A stretch of DNA of 64,000 nucleotides from contig CAZZKG010000015.1 in NCBI GenBank assembly GCA_964654825.1, positions 1-64,000 of the forward strand, in the 5' to 3' direction. Each line of letters starts with the position of its first letter. Position 1 is the stretch's first letter. A program made the translations under genes and the position numbers. Positions 16,964 through 25,035 of the stretch are shown here, in pieces. A model generated the notes under the pieces. The model was not told the origin of the DNA and searched no databases. It was given only the letters and a program-made list of their open reading frames with translations. This stretch comes from CAZZKG01 sp964654825. Lineage in GTDB: Bacteria; Gemmatimonadota; CAZMKB01.

Positions 16964-18538
16964 ATGGAGGACAGGATAAAACGGGCACTTCTGTCGGTGT
17001 CCAACAAACAGGGGATCACCGGTTTTGCACGGGGTCTCCGTGATCTGGACATCGAGCTGATAGCAACAGGCGGCACGCGGAAGCTGCTCATGGATGAAGG
17101 TATTGCCGTCAGGTCAGTCGAGGAAATAACGTCGTCTCCGGAGATGATGGGGGGGCGTGTGAAAACACTGCACCCGCGGATACTCGGTGGGATCCTCGCC
17201 AGGCGGGATGTCCCGGGAGATGTCGAGGATGCTCAGAAACACGACATTCCCTTTATCGATCTGGTGGCGGTGAATCTCTACCCGTTCCAGGAGAAGATCA
17301 TACGGGACCCGGACGATCTCGATGGTTCGATCGAAGAGATCGACATCGGTGGACCAACCATGGTACGGGCGGCGGCGAAGAATTTCAAAGACGTCGCGAT
17401 CATCGTTGATCCGGCCCGCTACGAAAGTATTCTCGAAGAACTTCGCACGAACGGCGGTGCCCTGAGCCGGGAGACACTGCTGTCACTCGCTGTCAGAGCA
17501 TTCAGACACGTAGCACTGTACAACTCCGTCATCGCCCGTCACCTGAATGCTTTCGTCCCGGCGAATGACGAAGTATTCCCCGATGAAGTGGTTATCCCTT
17601 TTGTAAAAGGTATGAAACTCCGCTATGGAGAAAACCCTCACCAGCGGGCAGCATTCTACAGGGATCCTGTCTCAGGGAAAGGATGGACCGCTCGCTTCAC
17701 GCAGCTCTGGGGCAAGGAACTCTCGACTAACAACATCCTTGACGCCGACAGCGCCTGGCGACTTATTTCGGATCTCGGAGCTACATCCTGCGCTATCCTG
17801 AAGCACAACAATCCCTGCGGTGTCGGAACGGGATCGAACCTCGAAGATGCGTACCGGCGCGCGCTGCAGACCGACCCGATCTCCGCGTTCGGAGGGATAG
17901 TCGCCGTCAACCTGCCGGTGGACGAGGCGACCGCGGCACTTTTGTCGAAACATTTCTTCGAAGTAATCATGGCACCCGACTATGAGGATGCAGCCCTCAC
18001 TCTGCTGGAGAAGAAGAAGAACCTGAGGCTGCTGAAAATCAGTCCCGCTCCGGATGTGACATCCTCCGGGTGTCCGGTGGATATCAAATCAGTCGAGGAT
18101 GGAGCGGTATTTCAGGAGCGGGATATGAAAAAGCTCGATCCGGATCTGGTGAAGGTCGCGACTCGAAAGCAGCCGACCGAATCACAGCGCCGTGCACTCG
18201 AGTTCGCCTGGGTCGTGGCAAAACACGTGAAGTCGAACGCTATCGTTCTGTCGAATGAACTGGGGACCATCGGTATCGGGGCCGGTCAGATGAGCCGGGT
18301 GGATTCCGTTCGAATATCTGTAGAAAAAGCAGGGATAGCGGGTCTTCCCACCGACGGATCAGTGCTTGCTTCAGATGCGTTCTTTCCGTTTCGCGACGGA
18401 ATCGACGAAGCAGCGGCTGCCGGGGTGAAAGCAGTCATTCAACCCGGTGGTTCGATCAGAGACGAGGAGGTGATCAAGGCTGCTGATGAGCATGGTATCG
18501 CCATGGTATTGACAGGGATGCGGCATTTCAGACATTAA
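16964..18538 (+). CDS. purH: Bifunctional AICAR transformylase / IMP cyclohydrolase PurH
   Basis: A 524-residue protein carrying out the last two purine steps. ATG 16964 is chosen because AGGGGAAG precedes it and homology starts at once (ALLSVSNKQGI). The N-terminal IMP cyclohydrolase (MGS-like) domain shows IATGGTRKLL, GGRVKTLHPRILGG and VNLYPF. The C-terminal AICARFT domain has RYGENPHQ, the catalytic ILKHNNPCGVGTG and AFGGIVAVN. Length is normal. Its stop codon lies inside the left arm of an inverted repeat (18535-18559), so the element has inserted at, or the gene ends in, the repeat without damaging it. Confidence 0.97.
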   Translation: MEDRIKRALLSVSNKQGITGFARGLRDLDIELIATGGTRKLLMDEGIAVRSVEEITSSPEMMGGRVKTLHPRILGGILARRDVPGDVEDAQKHDIPFIDLVAVNLYPFQEKIIRDPDDLDGSIEEIDIGGPTMVRAAAKNFKDVAIIVDPARYESILEELRTNGGALSRETLLSLAVRAFRHVALYNSVIARHLNAFVPANDEVFPDEVVIPFVKGMKLRYGENPHQRAAFYRDPVSGKGWTARFTQLWGKELSTNNILDADSAWRLISDLGATSCAILKHNNPCGVGTGSNLEDAYRRALQTDPISAFGGIVAVNLPVDEATAALLSKHFFEVIMAPDYEDAALTLLEKKKNLRLLKISPAPDVTSSGCPVDIKSVEDGAVFQERDMKKLDPDLVKVATRKQPTESQRRALEFAWVVAKHVKSNAIVLSNELGTIGIGAGQMSRVDSVRISVEKAGIAGLPTDGSVLASDAFFPFRDGIDEAAAAGVKAVIQPGGSIRDEEVIKAADEHGIAMVLTGMRHFRH

Positions 18539-18654
18539 ATAGGGACAGTCACCATTTTTCCCATTTTTTGGACAGTAGTGAAACAAAATAAATAATGGTG
18601 ACAAAAATGGTAACTGTCCTTATTTTTACAAAAATGGTGACTGTCCCTATTTAA
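18535..18654. repeat. 120-bp inverted-repeat element (MITE/REP-like)
   Basis: A perfect 25-bp inverted repeat: left arm 18535-18559 (core AGGGACAGTCACCATTTTT) and right arm 18630-18654 (AAAAATGGTGACTGTCCCT core). Inside, 18603-18626 is a near-direct copy of the right arm with two or three changes (AAAAATGGTAACTGTCC). The TAA stop of purH is within the left arm. The GGGACAGTCACC core resembles dispersed repeats linked to REP-associated or IS200-like transposases in environmental genomes (from memory). No transposase lies in the window. Alternatively it acts as a transcript-end hairpin. Confidence 0.75.
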
Positions 18655-18685
18655 AGTGTCAGCGGGTCCGATCCCGGGGATAATG

Positions 18686-18714
18686 TTGACCGGATGCCCA
18701 AAGTGTTTTATTTT
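18686..18714 (+). promoter_or_regulatory. Promoter of the TPR gene and possibly the pyr operon
   Basis: TTGACC (18686-18691), 17-base spacer, TATTTT (18709-18714). The predicted start is about 37 bases before the TTG start at 18758. No separate promoter was seen just upstream of pyrR, so the pyr attenuator may be transcribed from here. Confidence 0.55.
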
Positions 18715-18757
18715 AATAGAGAGAAGATTGTTCCATTCAGGTATAAAGGAGGCAGGT

Positions 18758-19792
18758 TTGCGACATTTTCTTCTTGTGATCACTTTACTCGCACTGTGTC
18801 TGAGTGCTTTCGATGTGCAGGCTCAGATGAAGGTCCGCAGCGCAAAAACCGCGGTGACGAGTGCAAAAATCTACATGAAACATGAAAAGTGGCAGGATGC
18901 GCTTAATGTTATCGAGCAGGGACTCGAACTCGATCCGGAATGTGTTGATCTGTATATGATACAGGGCGACGCATATGCTGAGCTTGCAAAGTACGCCGAG
19001 GCCGACACTGCATTCAAGAAAGCATTCGAGCTCAATATCAGTAAGGCAGAGGAGATCGAGCAGTCCAAACAGAGATTTTTCAGGCCTCTCATGCGGGACG
19101 GGCTCAAAGCTCTGAAAAACGAGCGGCCTGATTCGGCGGCAACTTTCTTCAATAACGTTGTCGCTCTCTGCCCCGAAAAACCGGAGGGGTACATCAACCT
19201 CGGTATCATCTGCTTCAACCGGGACGACTTCGATTGTGCTATCAGCAACTTCAGACAGGCAAAGATGATCGATCCTCAGAATGAGTCCACGCTGATGAAC
19301 CTTGCCCGATCCTATTCACTCGCCGGGCAGGCTGACAGCGCGCTCGTAGTATATCAAGAGATTCTTGTCTTGAAGCCCGATGATTTTCACACGAAAAATG
19401 CCATCGCGACAATCCATCTGAACGACAGAAAGTACGATGAGGCCTGTGCCATCTACGATTCCCTCATCACCGAGGGCGTGGACGATGCCAATGTCCTCTA
19501 TAATTCAGGTGTCGCCTATTTTCAGACGAAGCAGTATGAAAAAGCGATCGGAAGTTATGAAAAGATGCTGGAGCTTGTTCCCGACGATCAGGATGCGCTT
19601 TGGAATATCAGCATGGCATACTTTCAGGTAAATGAGTATGAGAAATCGATACCTAATCTGGAAGCATTGACACTTGTAGAGCCGGACAATCCTGAATACT
19701 GGAACTTTCTCGCGATTGCGTACGTTCAGACCAACCAGCAGGATAAGGCAGGGGCCGCAGAGAGTAAATACAAAGAGCTGTCGGGCGACTAA
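18758..19792 (+). CDS. Exported TPR-repeat protein
   Basis: A 344-residue protein. The start is TTG 18758, because a strong AAGGAGG (18746-18752) is 5 bases upstream; the frame remains open further 5' but without a ribosome-binding site. Residues 1 to about 23 are a signal peptide (RHFLLVITLLALCLSAFDVQAQ). The rest is at least eight tetratricopeptide repeats, for example AKIYMKHEKWQDALNVIEQGLELDP, GYINLGIICFNRDDFDCAISNF, LYNSGVAYFQTKQYEKAIGSY and NISMAYFQVNEYEKSIPNL. TPRs scaffold protein complexes; here in the periplasm or at the outer membrane. Partner unknown. It lies upstream of pyrR and may share its transcript. Confidence 0.8.
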   Translation: MRHFLLVITLLALCLSAFDVQAQMKVRSAKTAVTSAKIYMKHEKWQDALNVIEQGLELDPECVDLYMIQGDAYAELAKYAEADTAFKKAFELNISKAEEIEQSKQRFFRPLMRDGLKALKNERPDSAATFFNNVVALCPEKPEGYINLGIICFNRDDFDCAISNFRQAKMIDPQNESTLMNLARSYSLAGQADSALVVYQEILVLKPDDFHTKNAIATIHLNDRKYDEACAIYDSLITEGVDDANVLYNSGVAYFQTKQYEKAIGSYEKMLELVPDDQDALWNISMAYFQVNEYEKSIPNLEALTLVEPDNPEYWNFLAIAYVQTNQQDKAGAAESKYKELSGD

Positions 19793-19810
19793 TAAAACCA
19801 GGGTCCGCGG

Positions 19811-19907
19811 TCCTTTTAATCTGGTTCAGTGAGGCCAGGAAGGGATGATTGATGATCGTACCAGAAAACCCCGGAAATGAACCAGGTGTTCACGTCCGGG
19901 GTTTTTT
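19811..19907 (+). promoter_or_regulatory. PyrR-responsive transcription attenuator (pyr leader)
   Basis: The PyrR-binding loop is at 19823-19836, GGTTCAGTGAGGCC, matching the ARUCCNGNGAGGYU consensus at all but three positions. CTGG/CCAG (19821-19824 with 19835-19838) closes it, with a bulged lower stem. An 11-bp terminator stem, 19865-19875 with 19895-19905, ends in six T (19902-19907) and carries an apical stem TGAAC/GTTCA. The alternative antiterminator pairs 19819-19828 with 19878-19887 (10 bp, one G-U), using the binding loop's 5' strand and the terminator's apical strand. So UMP-bound PyrR stabilises the loop, frees the terminator and stops transcription of pyrR-pyrB-pyrC. Structure was folded by eye. 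Confidence 0.85.
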
Positions 19908-19939
19908 CATGGAGAGTAGAATGAGTGGAGGCCGGAGTA

Positions 19940-20509
19940 ATGATTGAGAAAGGCAAAACAGTTGTACTCACGAGTGAAATGATGCGGAGATCACTCATCC
20001 GAATCGCTCATGAGATCGTCGAGGAGAACAGGGGGACGAAGGATATCGTCATCCTCGGGATAAGGAGGAAGGGAGTTCACCTTGCCCGGAGAATCGCAGG
20101 TCACATCAATGCCTTCGAGGGCGTTGAGGTACCTGTCGGTATCCTCGATATCACTCTGTACAGAGATGATCTCCATAACACGACAGTACAACCGGTGATC
20201 GGCAGGACGGAGCTGCCGTTCGATGTGACCGGCAAAGTCGTCGTACTGGTCGATGATGTCCTCTTCACCGGGAGGACGACCAGGGCTGCCCTGGATGAGA
20301 TAATAGATTTCGGCAGGCCCAGCAGGGTGTTACTGGCAGCGTTGATCGACCGGGGTCACAGGGAGCTGCCGATTCGGCCGGATTTCGTCGGTAAAAACAT
20401 CCCCACATCGAGAGATGACGACGTGAACGTCAAAGTCGATGAGGTGGAAGGAGTGGATGAAGTAGAGGTCGTACCATCCGTGGACGAGGGTGTTGGCGAT
20501 GAAGCTTGA
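19940..20509 (+). CDS. pyrR: Pyrimidine operon attenuator PyrR (UPRTase-like)
   Basis: A 189-residue protein of the type I phosphoribosyltransferase fold. ATG 19940 (MIEKGKTVVLTSEMMRRSL) is used; GTG 19925 is an unlikely alternative. Hallmarks are ILGIRRKGVHLARRI and DITLYRDD, plus the PRPP loop VVLVDDVLFTGRTTRAAL and ALIDRGHRELPI. PyrR binds pyr mRNA when UMP is high and causes termination; some members also have uracil phosphoribosyltransferase activity. The matching attenuator lies just upstream. The C-terminus has about 20 extra acidic residues (VKVDEVEGVDEVEVV...) not usual for the family. It overlaps pyrB by 11 bases. Confidence 0.96.
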   Translation: MIEKGKTVVLTSEMMRRSLIRIAHEIVEENRGTKDIVILGIRRKGVHLARRIAGHINAFEGVEVPVGILDITLYRDDLHNTTVQPVIGRTELPFDVTGKVVVLVDDVLFTGRTTRAALDEIIDFGRPSRVLLAALIDRGHRELPIRPDFVGKNIPTSRDDDVNVKVDEVEGVDEVEVVPSVDEGVGDEA

Positions 20510-21461
20510 CAGAAAAGACCTTCTCGGATTAGAGGAGTTGAGTCCTGAAGAGATAGGGCTCATCCTTGATACCGCCGAGCCGTTTAAAGAAATATCGCAG
20601 CGAAAAATCAAGAAGGTACCCGTGCTGAGGGGAAACACCATTGTGAATCTCTTCTTCGAACCGAGTACGAGAACCAGGATATCTTTCGAATTCGCCGAGA
20701 AGCGGCTCTCGGCCGATACGACATATATCTCTCAGAGTATGAGCAGCGTGGTGAAGGGAGAAACTCTTGTCGATACGGCGCGAAATCTGGAAGCGATGAA
20801 AATCGATATGGTCGTCATCAGGCACAACGCTTCAGGTGCGGCTAAATTTCTCGCGGAACGGATAGATTCGAAGGTTATCAACGCCGGTGACGGTTTCCAC
20901 GAACACCCGACGCAGGGATTGCTCGATATGCTTACAATCCGGGACAAACTCAAAAAGCTGGAGGGGTTGAGGGTTGTCATCGTCGGAGACATCATGCATT
21001 CGCGGGTTGCGAGGTCGAACATCTGGGGCCTCATAAAACTCGGTGCGAGAGTGTCTGTCTGCGGGCCACCAACACTCATACCTCATGGTATCGAAGATCT
21101 GGGCGTCACAGTATTCTCACACATAGAGGAGGCGATCGAGAACGCTGATGTCCTCAACGTCCTGCGGGTCCAGCTGGAACGTCAGCAGGCCAACCTGTTT
21201 CCTACCCTACGGGAATACAACAAACTCTACGGCATATCCACCGAACGGCTGGAGAAAGCGCGGAGAGATATTCTCATCCTGCATCCGGGGCCCATGAACC
21301 GTGGAGTAGAGATCGATTCGGATGTCGCTGACGGAGAGCATGCCGTCATCCTCGAGCAGGTTACCAACGGCATCGCTATCAGGATGTCCGTGCTCTATCT
21401 CCTCGCCGGAGGGGAGAGCACCGAAGCCGAGATTGCCAAGACGGGAAGTGAACAAGAATGA
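20499..21461 (+). CDS. pyrB: Aspartate carbamoyltransferase catalytic subunit PyrB
   Basis: A 320-residue enzyme joining carbamoyl phosphate and aspartate. ATG 20499 is chosen (GAGGG 9 bases upstream); a GTG at 20490 is in frame but lies against the Shine-Dalgarno. The carbamoyl-phosphate site STRTR is at residues 56-60 (FFEPSTRTRISFE). HPTQGLLD and the C-terminal HPGPMNRGVEI aspartate-binding segment are present. No pyrI regulatory subunit gene is adjacent; control would be by PyrR attenuation. It overlaps pyrR and is followed 13 bases later by pyrC. Confidence 0.97.
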   Translation: MKLDRKDLLGLEELSPEEIGLILDTAEPFKEISQRKIKKVPVLRGNTIVNLFFEPSTRTRISFEFAEKRLSADTTYISQSMSSVVKGETLVDTARNLEAMKIDMVVIRHNASGAAKFLAERIDSKVINAGDGFHEHPTQGLLDMLTIRDKLKKLEGLRVVIVGDIMHSRVARSNIWGLIKLGARVSVCGPPTLIPHGIEDLGVTVFSHIEEAIENADVLNVLRVQLERQQANLFPTLREYNKLYGISTERLEKARRDILILHPGPMNRGVEIDSDVADGEHAVILEQVTNGIAIRMSVLYLLAGGESTEAEIAKTGSEQE

Positions 21462-21474
21462 GAGGCAGGATAGA

Positions 21475-22830
21475 ATGAGCAGTGCTATATTGTTACGTGG
21501 CGGCCGCGTGATCGATCCGAGCAGCGGGCTGGATGATACACTGGATCTGTTGATCGAATCGGGCAGGATATCCTCGATCGATCGACACATCGAAGCACGT
21601 ACCCGGTCGTTGGTCTTCGATGTAGATGGACTCGTCGTCGCGCCGGGGTTCGTGGACGTGCACACTCACCTTCGCGAACCGGGACGAGAAGATGAAGAAA
21701 CCGTGGAGAGCGGCAGTCTCGCCGCGGTATCAGGTGGGACAACCTCTATCCTTGCCATGCCGAACACCGATCCTCCGACGGATAATCCCGCCGCTGTTGG
21801 TTTTATCCTCAAACAGGCCAACCTCGCCGGCAACGCAAAAGTGTACCCTGTCGGTGCGGTCAGTCTGGATCTCAAGGGAGAGACCATGGCCTCGATCGGG
21901 GAGATGGTGGAAGCCGGAGCGGTGGCTCTGAGTGATGATGGGAATCCCGTTCACAACTCTCAGCTCATGCGGAGAGTCCTGGAATACACCAAGATATTCG
22001 ACATACCTGTTATCGATCACTGTGAAGACAGGAACCTGAGTCACGAAGGTGTGATGAACGAGGGTGTGATCTCCACCCGGCTGGGGCTCAAGGGGATCCC
22101 GTCTGCCGCTGAAGATATCATGGTAGTGAGAGATGTACTCATAGCCGAGCACACCGGCGGAAAATTGCACATAGCACATGTCTCGACAAAGGGCTCCGTC
22201 GAGATCATCAGGATGGCAAAGGCGAGAGGGGTGAGGGTCACCGCGGAGGTGACGCCCCACCACTTCTCTCTGACCGAGGAAGCCGTCCTCGGGTATGACA
22301 CCAATGCCAAAGTCAATCCACCGCTTCGAACGAGAGAAGATGTACAGGCCGTAAGAGAAGGTCTCATCGATGGCACAATCGACTGCATCGCAACCGATCA
22401 TGCACCGCATCACTACGATGAGAAGGAGACGGAGTTCGACTACGCGCCTTTCGGACTTATCGGATTAGAGACAGCCTTTGCGATCGGTGTGACGTATCTG
22501 GTGAAGGAGGGACATCTCACGCTCTCCGGATTGATCGAACGGATGTCTCTCAACCCTGCGCGTGTCATGGGTGTCGAGGGAGGGACACTGAAGGAGGGAG
22601 CGTCTGCAGATGTAGTTGTTCTCGATCCCGATCTACCATGGGTTGTGGACAATTCCGTTCTTCTCTCGAAATCATTCAATACACCGTATCGCGGCATGGA
22701 GTTGACAGGAAAGAACCAGATGACGATATGTAACGGGAAGATTGTGTGGGAATCGGAAATGATGAAAATGCTCAGGAGGTCCGAATCCCGGAAGCATGGG
22801 AAAAAAAAGCTTGACAAAAAAATGCTATAA
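21475..22830 (+). CDS. pyrC: Dihydroorotase PyrC (class I)
   Basis: A 451-residue amidohydrolase closing the pyrimidine ring. ATG 21475 is used (AGGCAGGA upstream); the frame remains open into pyrB but homology starts at MSSAILLRGGRVIDP. Metal ligands: His63 and His65 in DVHTHLREPGRED, plus DHCED, HIAHVSTKGS and Asp308 in ATDHAPHH. It has the class I arrangement with PGFVDVHTHLREPG and a C-terminal GTLKEGASADVVVLDPD. The tail is basic (KHGKKKLDKK). The promoter for the next gene overlaps its stop codon. Confidence 0.96.
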   Translation: MSSAILLRGGRVIDPSSGLDDTLDLLIESGRISSIDRHIEARTRSLVFDVDGLVVAPGFVDVHTHLREPGREDEETVESGSLAAVSGGTTSILAMPNTDPPTDNPAAVGFILKQANLAGNAKVYPVGAVSLDLKGETMASIGEMVEAGAVALSDDGNPVHNSQLMRRVLEYTKIFDIPVIDHCEDRNLSHEGVMNEGVISTRLGLKGIPSAAEDIMVVRDVLIAEHTGGKLHIAHVSTKGSVEIIRMAKARGVRVTAEVTPHHFSLTEEAVLGYDTNAKVNPPLRTREDVQAVREGLIDGTIDCIATDHAPHHYDEKETEFDYAPFGLIGLETAFAIGVTYLVKEGHLTLSGLIERMSLNPARVMGVEGGTLKEGASADVVVLDPDLPWVVDNSVLLSKSFNTPYRGMELTGKNQMTICNGKIVWESEMMKMLRRSESRKHGKKKLDKKML

Positions 22831-22838
22831 GTTATAAT
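22811..22838 (+). promoter_or_regulatory. Full-consensus sigma-70 promoter
   Basis: TTGACA (22811-22816), 16-base spacer, TATAAT (22833-22838); both boxes are perfect. It lies across the pyrC stop and drives the FmdB-like gene, about 30 bases before the ATG. It is the strongest evidence that this organism uses the classical sigma-70 consensus. Confidence 0.88.
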
Positions 22839-22874
22839 CTTTTCATGGTGTTAAATAGGCGGGAAGGATAAAAG

Positions 22875-23090
22875 ATGCCGATTTATGAATATTCATGCCG
22901 CGAATGTGGTATTTCGTTCGAGAAGTTGCATCTTCATGGAATAAATGAGGTTAATTGTCCCTCTTGTGGTTGCTCCCGGGTTGAGAGGGAAATGTCGATT
23001 TGCGGCTTCAGGTCAAACGGGGAGACGCAAAAAACACATTCCACCGGGTGTTCAGGTTGCGCCTCGACATCCTGTTCGACCTGTAAGTAA
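22875..23090 (+). CDS. FmdB-family zinc-ribbon protein
   Basis: A 71-residue protein starting MPIYEYSCRECGISFEKLH, with a second CPSCG knuckle, forming the FmdB/CxxC zinc ribbon. Unusually, its C-terminus is also cysteine-rich (GCSGCASTSCSTCK), giving ten or so cysteines in total. Family function is unsettled (putative regulatory or nucleic-acid binding). It has its own perfect promoter and GGGAAGG ribosome-binding site. A second family member is encoded at 56769. Confidence 0.85.
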   Translation: MPIYEYSCRECGISFEKLHLHGINEVNCPSCGCSRVEREMSICGFRSNGETQKTHSTGCSGCASTSCSTCK

Positions 23091-23154
23091 TGTTGTAACC
23101 TCTCAAATCCCAGGCTTCTGAGATTCACAAACGCTCTGACAAGGAGGTAGATGA

Positions 23155-23448
23155 ATGACGAAGGCAGACATAGTCGAAAGAATTTCTGCCACCACCGGAT
23201 TGACCAAAAAAGATACCGCGATGGTGATCAACAGGTTTTTCGAAGTCGTGACCGAGGCACTGTCTCAGGGGAACAACATCGAGATACGTGGATTCGGGAG
23301 CTTCAAGGTAAAGACTCGACGCGCACGGAAAGCACGCAATCCCAGAACCGGTGAAACAGTAGATGTTCCATCGCGGCAGGTCCCGACATTTAAACCTTCT
23401 AAGGAGCTGAAAGATATAGTATCATCAAGTAACGAGCCCACAATCTGA
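23155..23448 (+). CDS. hup: HU/IHF-family DNA-binding protein
   Basis: A 97-residue nucleoid protein. AAGGAGG (23141-23147) precedes the ATG. Features: MTKADIVERISATTGLTKKDTAMVIN dimerisation helices, the signature GFGSFKVKTRRARKARNPRTGE covering the DNA-binding arm with the intercalating proline region, and FKPSKELKD near the end. It bends DNA and compacts the chromosome; in bacteria with a large SRP RNA, HU-like proteins can also bind the Alu domain. HU versus IHF cannot be decided by eye. It is followed by a terminator. Confidence 0.93.
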   Translation: MTKADIVERISATTGLTKKDTAMVINRFFEVVTEALSQGNNIEIRGFGSFKVKTRRARKARNPRTGETVDVPSRQVPTFKPSKELKDIVSSSNEPTI

Positions 23449-23547
23449 ACTGAGACCGGTACTACGTCACGATTCACTGTTCGTTCACAAACAAGCACCA
23501 CCGCGTCGATGCATTCCAGGGTACAGATTGTCGATGACTTTTGAGAT

Positions 23548-23576
23548 GTAGAGCTCGAGAGGAGGGCTCTACTTTT
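23548..23576 (+). terminator. Intrinsic terminator after hup
   Basis: Stem GTAGAGC (23548-23554) with GCTCTAC (23566-23572), 11-base loop, then TTTT (23573-23576). It separates hup from tRNA-Arg. Confidence 0.65.
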
Positions 23577-23626
23577 CTAAAAGCCTGACGATTGGCGGTG
23601 GGATTGTACCTCTTACTCGATTTTTT

Positions 23627-23699
23627 GCCCCAGTAGTTTAACTGGATAAAGCACAGGCCTCCGGAGCCTGAGTTGGAGATTCGAGTTCTCCCTGGGGCA
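23627..23699 (+). tRNA. tRNA-Arg(CCG)
   Basis: The acceptor GCCCCAG (23627-23633) pairs with CTGGGGC (23692-23698), discriminator A23699. The anticodon loop CTCCGGA between CAGGC and GCCTG gives CCG (arginine). The T arm is GGAGA/TCTCC with TTCGAGT. CCA is not encoded, unlike in the tRNA-Val. Confidence 0.96.
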
Positions 23700-23711
23700 A
23701 CACTTTAATTT

Positions 23712-25034
23712 ATGACTTACTATATCGTACATTTCGGATGCAAGACAAACAAGTATGATGCAGTCGCCCTGACGTTGCCTCTGACTGCTCGTGGCTGTCG
23801 GGAAGTGGCCTCACCCGCGGAAGCGGATATTATCATCGTCAATACCTGTACAGTGACAGCGCGGAGTGATGCGAAGGCACGGGCACGGGTACGGCATCTC
23901 CACCGTGAGAATCCCGAAGCATCGATTATCGTTTCGGGGTGCTCCGTCCTGACCCAGGGCAAACGGATTACGTCTCTTCCCGGAGTTGAACTCGCGCTAG
24001 GCGTCGGAGAGGTTGAAAAATTCCTCCGGTTTATCGATGAGCGTAATAAAATCGGGACCGACGGTGTCCAGCCTAAGGACATAATCCCCGATGACTTCAT
24101 CGATCCGTGGGAATCCGGTATCAGGCGATTTCCAGGCAGGAGCAGGGCTTATCTGAAAATTCAGGATGGTTGTGATAACCGCTGCACCTACTGTGTCATT
24201 CCGAGTGTGAGGGGCAGGAGCAGGTCGAGGCTGCCGGATACCATCGTGAGAGAAGCAAGAGCGCTGCTGTCTGCCGGTCACACCGAGCTGGTCCTGACCG
24301 GTATCCATATCGGCTGCTATGGGAAGGACCTGGACCAGCAGATCGGATTGATCGGACTCATCCACAGGCTTCTTTCAGAAACCGTCGTCTCCATGCTGAG
24401 GCTCGGTTCGCTGAACGCCGATGAAGTGAGTGGGGATCTGCTCGACCTGATGAGTTCCGAAGAAAGGATCGCCAGGCATCTTCACATTCCTCTCCAGAGC
24501 GGGAGCGACCGGGTGCTTGGTTCGATGGCGCGGTCTTACAGGCGGGAGAAGTTCGTGTCGGTAGTCGAGCGGGCTGTCGACAGTGTACCTGTCATCAATA
24601 TCGGCAGTGACGTGATCGTCGGATTTCCGACGGAAGAAGAGATGGATTTCGATGAGTCATATCACCTGATCGACAATCTCCCCATCGGATATCTGCACGT
24701 TTTCAGGTATTCGGACCGCCCCGGCATGCGGTCAACCGGGTTTACGAAAAACGCTTCATCAAAGGAGATCACCTCGCGGTGCAGAAGGATGAAACGGCTC
24801 GGTGAGCAAAAGCGTGTCGCATTTCTCCGGAAGATGCTGGGACAGGAACTTCTCGCCGTTTACGAAAAACAGTCCGAAGGCAGAGAAGCTCTCTACAGAA
24901 GTACAAATTACCTGAAGCTTTTTGTGGAAGATCCGATGCTTCGTCGTTCTCCGATAATCCTGACGCCATACGGATTCACCGAGGACGGACTCCGGTGCCG
25001 GCAGGCTGTGGGTGTCGAGGAGGCGGTTGTTTGA
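23712..25034 (+). CDS. mtaB: tRNA t6A37 methylthiotransferase MtaB
   Basis: A 440-residue radical SAM enzyme that adds a methylthio group to t6A37 of ANN-decoding tRNAs. The N-terminal UPF0004 domain has the auxiliary-cluster cysteines (FGCKTN, VNTCTVT, SGCSV). The radical SAM motif is CDNRCTYC, Cys154/158/161. HIPLQSGSDRVL and VIVGFPTEE are family landmarks; a degenerate C-terminal TRAM region follows. FGCKTN rather than YGCQMN marks MtaB rather than MiaB. The ATG lies only 12 bases after the tRNA-Arg end and has no Shine-Dalgarno, so the mRNA may be released by tRNA processing as a near-leaderless message. Confidence 0.93.
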   Translation: MTYYIVHFGCKTNKYDAVALTLPLTARGCREVASPAEADIIIVNTCTVTARSDAKARARVRHLHRENPEASIIVSGCSVLTQGKRITSLPGVELALGVGEVEKFLRFIDERNKIGTDGVQPKDIIPDDFIDPWESGIRRFPGRSRAYLKIQDGCDNRCTYCVIPSVRGRSRSRLPDTIVREARALLSAGHTELVLTGIHIGCYGKDLDQQIGLIGLIHRLLSETVVSMLRLGSLNADEVSGDLLDLMSSEERIARHLHIPLQSGSDRVLGSMARSYRREKFVSVVERAVDSVPVINIGSDVIVGFPTEEEMDFDESYHLIDNLPIGYLHVFRYSDRPGMRSTGFTKNASSKEITSRCRRMKRLGEQKRVAFLRKMLGQELLAVYEKQSEGREALYRSTNYLKLFVEDPMLRRSPIILTPYGFTEDGLRCRQAVGVEEAVV

Positions 25035-25035
25035 A

